Positions 6,586 through 8,789 of a stretch of 8,789 bases of DNA are shown one piece after another. Each line of letters opens with the position of its first letter. Positions within the stretch are counted from its first letter, which is position 1. Under the pieces are notes generated by a model, which had not been told where the DNA came from, made no database searches, and was given only the letters and a program-made list of their open reading frames with translations. The position numbers and the translations under genes are program-made. This DNA comes from Candidatus Bathyarchaeota archaeon (GTDB taxonomy: Archaea > Thermoproteota > Bathyarchaeia > Bathyarchaeales > Bathyarchaeaceae), in the NCBI GenBank assembly GCA_020356305.1, contig CP070636.1:39342-48130 (forward strand), given 5' to 3'.

Positions 6586-6614
6586 ACAATACCATGGAAT
6601 ACGTCGGTATTGTA
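6586..6614 (-). terminator. 9-bp perfect hairpin downstream of the DUF4430 gene
   Basis: TACAATACC and GGTATTGTA are perfect complements around a 12-base loop. On the minus strand the stem begins about 14 bases after the stop of the DUF4430 gene and is followed by pyrimidine-rich sequence (CATCTTTACTGTTCTT). It is a candidate 3' stability or termination structure for the uptake operon. Confidence 0.4.
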
Positions 6615-6628
6615 CGCATGCGATTCAT

Positions 6629-7102
6629 CTAAGGTGGAGTTGTCATTTCCCATGTACTTGGGTCGCAGTACGAATAGTACCAAACAATGATTTCACCGGC
6701 ACTTACGATGTATTTGTCACATGCGGAACCTCCATGTGCCCACCCGTATTCTGTCCATGTCCACCAACCCCAGTATTTGTATTCGTCCACTGACTCGTTC
6801 AAACCATTGATTGAATCTACATAGTAGCCCGTTACGCCAAAGGATTTAACTTCAACATTCCATCCAGCTTGCATCATAGCATCATAGAGCGTGACTCCTG
6901 CTGTTTCATTAAACCACTGTCGAGTTCCATTTGCGTAGTCGATGCAGAGATTAATGGTGGCAGGTACTCCGCCAATCCTAGCCACCAAATCCGTGTATTG
7001 ATAATAGTAGTATCCAAGCGCGGACGAAGCAATAATCGCCCAGCACAGAATGGTCAGTGCGGCTAAGGCCCATTTATTTCTAAGAAATGACAACTCGTTC
7101 AC
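6629..7102 (-). CDS. Membrane-anchored DUF4430 (transcobalamin C-terminal-like) protein
   Basis: 157 aa from GTG 7102, with a short AGGA just before it. Residues 11-30 are a single hydrophobic anchor or uncleaved signal, placing the rest outside the cell. Residues 47-145 match the DUF4430 beta-grasp-like pattern: INLCIDYANGT, VTLYDAMMQAGWNVE, GVTGYYVDSINGLNES, YWGWWTWTEYG, then ACDKYIVSAGEIIVWYY. This domain is related to the C-terminal domain of transcobalamin and intrinsic factor. It has an aromatic-rich centre and N-x-S/T sequons at NGT, NET and NES. Its first 23 bases overlap the end of the ECF S-component gene upstream, so the two are translationally linked. The likely role is surface capture of a small ligand, perhaps a corrinoid, and delivery to the S component. 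Ligand identity is inference. Confidence 0.83.
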   Translation of the reverse strand: MNELSFLRNKWALAALTILCWAIIASSALGYYYYQYTDLVARIGGVPATINLCIDYANGTRQWFNETAGVTLYDAMMQAGWNVEVKSFGVTGYYVDSINGLNESVDEYKYWGWWTWTEYGWAHGGSACDKYIVSAGEIIVWYYSYCDPSTWEMTTPP

Positions 7103-7625
7103 GTCCTAACAACTTGTCCAAAACTGTAATCACTGGAATTGAACTCATACCAAAGATTGCTGCATTGCTAACTTGATGGAGAATCGTGAATGGTGCACCA
7201 AAAAAGAGAGCAACGATAACTGAGACATTAAAAACTGATGCGTAAACAACATTTGTAGCTAGATCGTAGAAAAAGGTTGAAATGAACCCTATCGTTCCAA
7301 AGAAAATACTTAGCCTAAGATGTGCACCTTTGAAATCGGTTGGAACGAATCTTGCTCTAAGAAGCCCACCGACCACTCCATAAATCGTTTCGGAAAACAT
7401 TGTTGCAAGCCAGACTTGAGGGACAAAACCGTACGGATTCATTGTTCCATAAACCAACCATGAAAGGATTCCTATAGAAGCTCCCATCAAGGGTCCGAGA
7501 CAGAATCCTCCAATAAAGACTATGAAATCCATAATTTTTACTTGGTGTATTCCTGCTAGCACGTAGTTTGTGGCTATGCATAGAGCAGTTAGGGTTGTGA
7601 TAGTGGAAACTTTGCGGATGTTCAT
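7080..7625 (-). CDS. ECF transporter S component
   Basis: 181 aa from ATG 7625. About six hydrophobic segments (roughly 7-25, 31-62 as a tight pair, 70-90, 104-122, 127-145, 148-168) give the six-helix S-component fold. A14-x-x-x-A18 in helix 1 fits the AxxxA motif that contacts the EcfT subunit. GGFCLGPLMGASIGILSWLV is the usual family signature of the G-P-x-x-G loop and following helix. S components bind a vitamin or metal in the membrane and work with shared EcfA/A'/T subunits. Those are not in this window, so it is presumably a group II system. The pairing with a DUF4430 protein points to cobalamin or cobinamide, but riboflavin-type or other substrates cannot be excluded. TTAAATA and an inverted repeat directly before the ATG indicate a leaderless, probably repressed transcript. 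Confidence 0.88.
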   Translation of the reverse strand: MNIRKVSTITTLTALCIATNYVLAGIHQVKIMDFIVFIGGFCLGPLMGASIGILSWLVYGTMNPYGFVPQVWLATMFSETIYGVVGGLLRARFVPTDFKGAHLRLSIFFGTIGFISTFFYDLATNVVYASVFNVSVIVALFFGAPFTILHQVSNAAIFGMSSIPVITVLDKLLGRERVVIS

Positions 7626-7630
7626 TTGAT

Positions 7631-7647
7631 GGTTGGATTATCCAACC
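7631..7647. promoter_or_regulatory. Perfect inverted repeat, candidate operator of the ECF/DUF4430 operon
   Basis: GGTTGGATTATCCAACC has two perfect 8-base arms around one central base. It sits between the TATA box (7651-7658, minus strand) and the ATG at 7625, so it covers the interval up to the expected transcription start. A protein bound here would block RNA polymerase recruitment, the usual mode of archaeal repression. Confidence 0.65.
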
Positions 7648-7650
7648 AAC

Positions 7651-7658
7651 TATTTAAG
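7651..7658 (-). promoter_or_regulatory. TATA box of the ECF/DUF4430 operon
   Basis: On the minus strand CTTAAATA lies about 26-33 bases upstream of the ATG. At the normal 25-base spacing transcription would start at or next to the start codon, so the message is probably leaderless. Confidence 0.6.
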
Positions 7659-7660
7659 AA

Positions 7661-8035
7661 TTGCCCTCATGCGTGCACTCTCGGCTTAGCTCCTGCGCGC
7701 GCATGCATGCATGCAACGAACCATTAGCTTATCCGAATTTCCTGGTGAGTACCGCATATAATGCGTCTGGTTTTGGTCATCTTCACATGCTTATTCGCGC
7801 TTCAGGTCTGAGTGTTGGTGAGGAGGTAGTTGTCACCCTTTACTCACGCCTTTGGAATCATGCTCGTACGGGTTATACTGCTTTCGTGGGTTATTCAGTG
7901 ACCTTGAGTGGCGGCACAACAATCGATGACATCGTAACCGTTCCTGTCCCCAGCGAAGATTTCCATTTCGCTGCAGTACCCCAAGCAGGAACGAGCTGCA
8001 ATTTCTATATGAGCATCTACCTAACCTGGTCATAG
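7661..8035 (+). CDS. Open frame resembling the 3' part of an exported protein; start doubtful
   Basis: The frame can be read from TTG 7661 (124 aa). Its first 25-30 codons run through the promoter side of the ECF operon and a CATG repeat, giving an unlikely Cys/His/Arg-rich start. Coding-like sequence begins near GTG 7745 (VSTAYNASGFGHLHML) and continues with ASGLSVGEEVVVTLYSRLW, GYTAFVGYSVTLSGGTTIDD and NFYMSIYLTWS. Alternating strands and Thr/Ser/Val/Gly richness suggest a beta-sandwich surface domain. No SD precedes any candidate start and no signal peptide is present. It is best explained as a 5'-truncated relic or C-terminal fragment, possibly of a surface protein like the downstream gene; a short real gene cannot be excluded. 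Confidence 0.4.
   Translation: MPSCVHSRLSSCARMHACNEPLAYPNFLVSTAYNASGFGHLHMLIRASGLSVGEEVVVTLYSRLWNHARTGYTAFVGYSVTLSGGTTIDDIVTVPVPSEDFHFAAVPQAGTSCNFYMSIYLTWS
7694..7715. repeat. 22-base alternating purine/pyrimidine tract with tandem GCAT repeats
   Basis: Every base from T7694 to A7715 alternates pyrimidine and purine: a CG run followed by the self-complementary GCATGCATGCATGC. Such tracts can form Z-DNA or a cruciform. It sits just where the coding-like part of the following frame fades out. Confidence 0.6.
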
Positions 8036-8055
8036 CGAAGCCACCGACCATCTCT

Positions 8056-8096
8056 CCTTTTTTCTACTTTGTGAATGCATCCAAAGGTCTTTTTTG
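8056..8096 (+). terminator. Two T-runs, candidate archaeal terminator
   Basis: T6 at 8058-8063 and T6 at 8090-8095 lie downstream of the stop at 8035. Archaeal polymerase can terminate at such runs without a hairpin. Confidence 0.35.
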
Positions 8097-8150
8097 AGCA
8101 CACAGAATGTAGGCGCGCGAAAGTGGTCTTACCATTCAGATCTACAATTC

Positions 8151-8160
8151 ATAAAAGTTA
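8151..8160 (+). promoter_or_regulatory. TATA-like element of the repeat-stalk gene
   Basis: ATAAAAGTTA lies about 50 bases before ATG 8208. Transcription would start near 8180, leaving a short leader that contains GGGGGTG (8196-8202) as SD. Confidence 0.45.
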
Positions 8161-8207
8161 TACAATGCATGAGACAAACGGATCAGACTAAAAATGGGGG
8201 TGTATCA

Positions 8208-8789
8208 ATGACCGAAGGAGCAAACCTGTCGAAAAAAGCCCTTCCAATAATTGTTGTAACATGGATACTTTCTTTGATAACCACCCTTACACTAGTTTAC
8301 TTTGCGCCCAGCATCTTTCCGCCACTTCAAAGCGGTAACATAGCGGATGAAGCCATAATAACCGCCAAGTTGGCCGATGGAACAATAACCTCTGCAAAAA
8401 TATTTGATGGAACAATAACTGCACAAGACTTGGCGACTGGTTCAGTGACCGCCATCAAAGTCGCGGATGGAGCAATCACAACAACAAAGATTGCAGATGC
8501 CTCTGTTGCTACATCCAAGATTGCGGATGGAGCTATTGTGACGGTGAAATTGGCTGACGGTTCAGTGAATTCGGCAAAAATCATAGATGGCGCAGTTACG
8601 GCAGTTGACTTGGCTGACAACTCAGTAACAAACATCAAGATTGCTGATGGCGCAGTTTCAACTGCCAAAATAGCGGATTACGCAGTCACTAGCAACAAGC
8701 TTGCAGCGAGTGCAATTCCTTACGCGTCCACCTTCAACACAACTGACGAATCAACCTCATCAACATCGTTTGTCGACATGCCTGACACA
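8208..8789 (+). CDS. Membrane-anchored surface protein with 10-residue repeat stalk, 3'-truncated
   Basis: The frame runs from ATG 8208 (GGGGGTG SD five bases upstream) to the last base of the window without a stop: 194 codons, C-terminus missing. Residues 1-10 are a short charged start. Residues 11-33 are one hydrophobic anchor (ALPIIVVTWILSLITTLTLV). Residues 46-165 are twelve units of ten residues, consensus A-D-G-[AST]-[IV]-T-x-x-K-[IL]. After residue 170 a Ser/Thr-rich segment begins (NTTDESTSSTSFVDMP), probably the base of a globular head. Repeats of this kind (ADGAVTxAKL) are common in bacterial, phage-tail and archaeal surface proteins and are thought to form fibrous beta stalks. It probably acts as a surface-displayed stalk with a ligand-binding or adhesive tip; the tip is not in the window. 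Confidence 0.85.
   Translation, partial: MTEGANLSKKALPIIVVTWILSLITTLTLVYFAPSIFPPLQSGNIADEAIITAKLADGTITSAKIFDGTITAQDLATGSVTAIKVADGAITTTKIADASVATSKIADGAIVTVKLADGSVNSAKIIDGAVTAVDLADNSVTNIKIADGAVSTAKIADYAVTSNKLAASAIPYASTFNTTDESTSSTSFVDMPDT
8343..8702 (+). repeat. Twelve in-frame 30-bp degenerate repeats
   Basis: Each 30-base unit encodes one 10-residue stalk repeat (residues 46-165). No unit has an insertion or deletion, so length is under strict selection while sequence drifts. Units 3, 4 and 9 depart most: unit 3 starts with Phe and ends QDL, unit 4 starts ATG, and unit 9 starts with Ile and ends VDL. The lysine is replaced by Asp in units 3 and 9, six units apart. Confidence 0.88.

Noticed and set aside
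7626..7700. Cobalamin riboswitch upstream of the ECF S component
   Set aside because: The TATA box lies about 30 bases from the ATG, leaving no room for a leader RNA; no riboswitch core motif is seen.
8327..8668. Long open frame on the minus strand opposite the repeat stalk
   Set aside because: It is a periodic mirror of the 30-bp repeats (Ala/Pro/Ser-rich, same period) and has no start signals of its own.

Overview
The window looks archaeal, most likely from an uncultured TACK lineage such as Bathyarchaeia; this placement is inferred from gene content and was not tested by phylogeny. The signs are: a PTPS-related GT-C-type membrane protein whose outer domain carries many N-glycosylation sequons; stand-alone Lrp/AsnC RAM-domain proteins without a helix-turn-helix; TTAAAT/TTAAATA-type TATA boxes about 25 bases before inferred transcription starts; and a mix of ATG, GTG and TTG starts, some with strong Shine-Dalgarno (SD) sites and one apparently leaderless.

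Layout. (1) 1-2834 holds two convergent genes: the 3' end of a large multi-pass membrane protein (+), and a bactofilin-like beta-helix protein (-) with three tandem 21-residue repeats in its middle. (2) 2850-3464 is a long stretch with no convincing intact gene. It has a weak coding-like relic and short direct repeats ahead of a 315-aa protein with an extremely basic linker (3465-4412). (3) 4582-5930 is a cluster of three paralogous RAM-domain genes. The first two have near-identical 32-base promoter blocks, so gene and control region were duplicated together; the third follows closely and is probably co-transcribed with the second. (4) 6021-6629 holds a small basic hypothetical protein (-), a coding-like remnant of a membrane protein (-), and a hairpin. 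(5) 6629-7625 (-) is a two-gene operon with a 23-base overlap: an ECF transporter S component followed by a membrane-anchored DUF4430 (transcobalamin C-terminal-like) protein. A perfect 17-base inverted repeat lies between its TATA box and its start codon, where an archaeal repressor would bind. (6) 7661-8035 is an open frame that looks like the 3' part of an exported protein. (7) From 8208 to the window edge is an anchored surface protein with twelve 10-residue repeats.

The most coherent functional unit is the uptake operon: a surface-anchored ligand-binding protein hands a micronutrient, possibly a corrinoid, to the S component, with an adjacent operator. The RAM cluster is the best candidate for something undescribed: small ligand-sensing proteins that could form mixed assemblies or act as co-regulators of full Lrp proteins encoded elsewhere. 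No rRNA, tRNA, CRISPR array or insertion sequence was seen.
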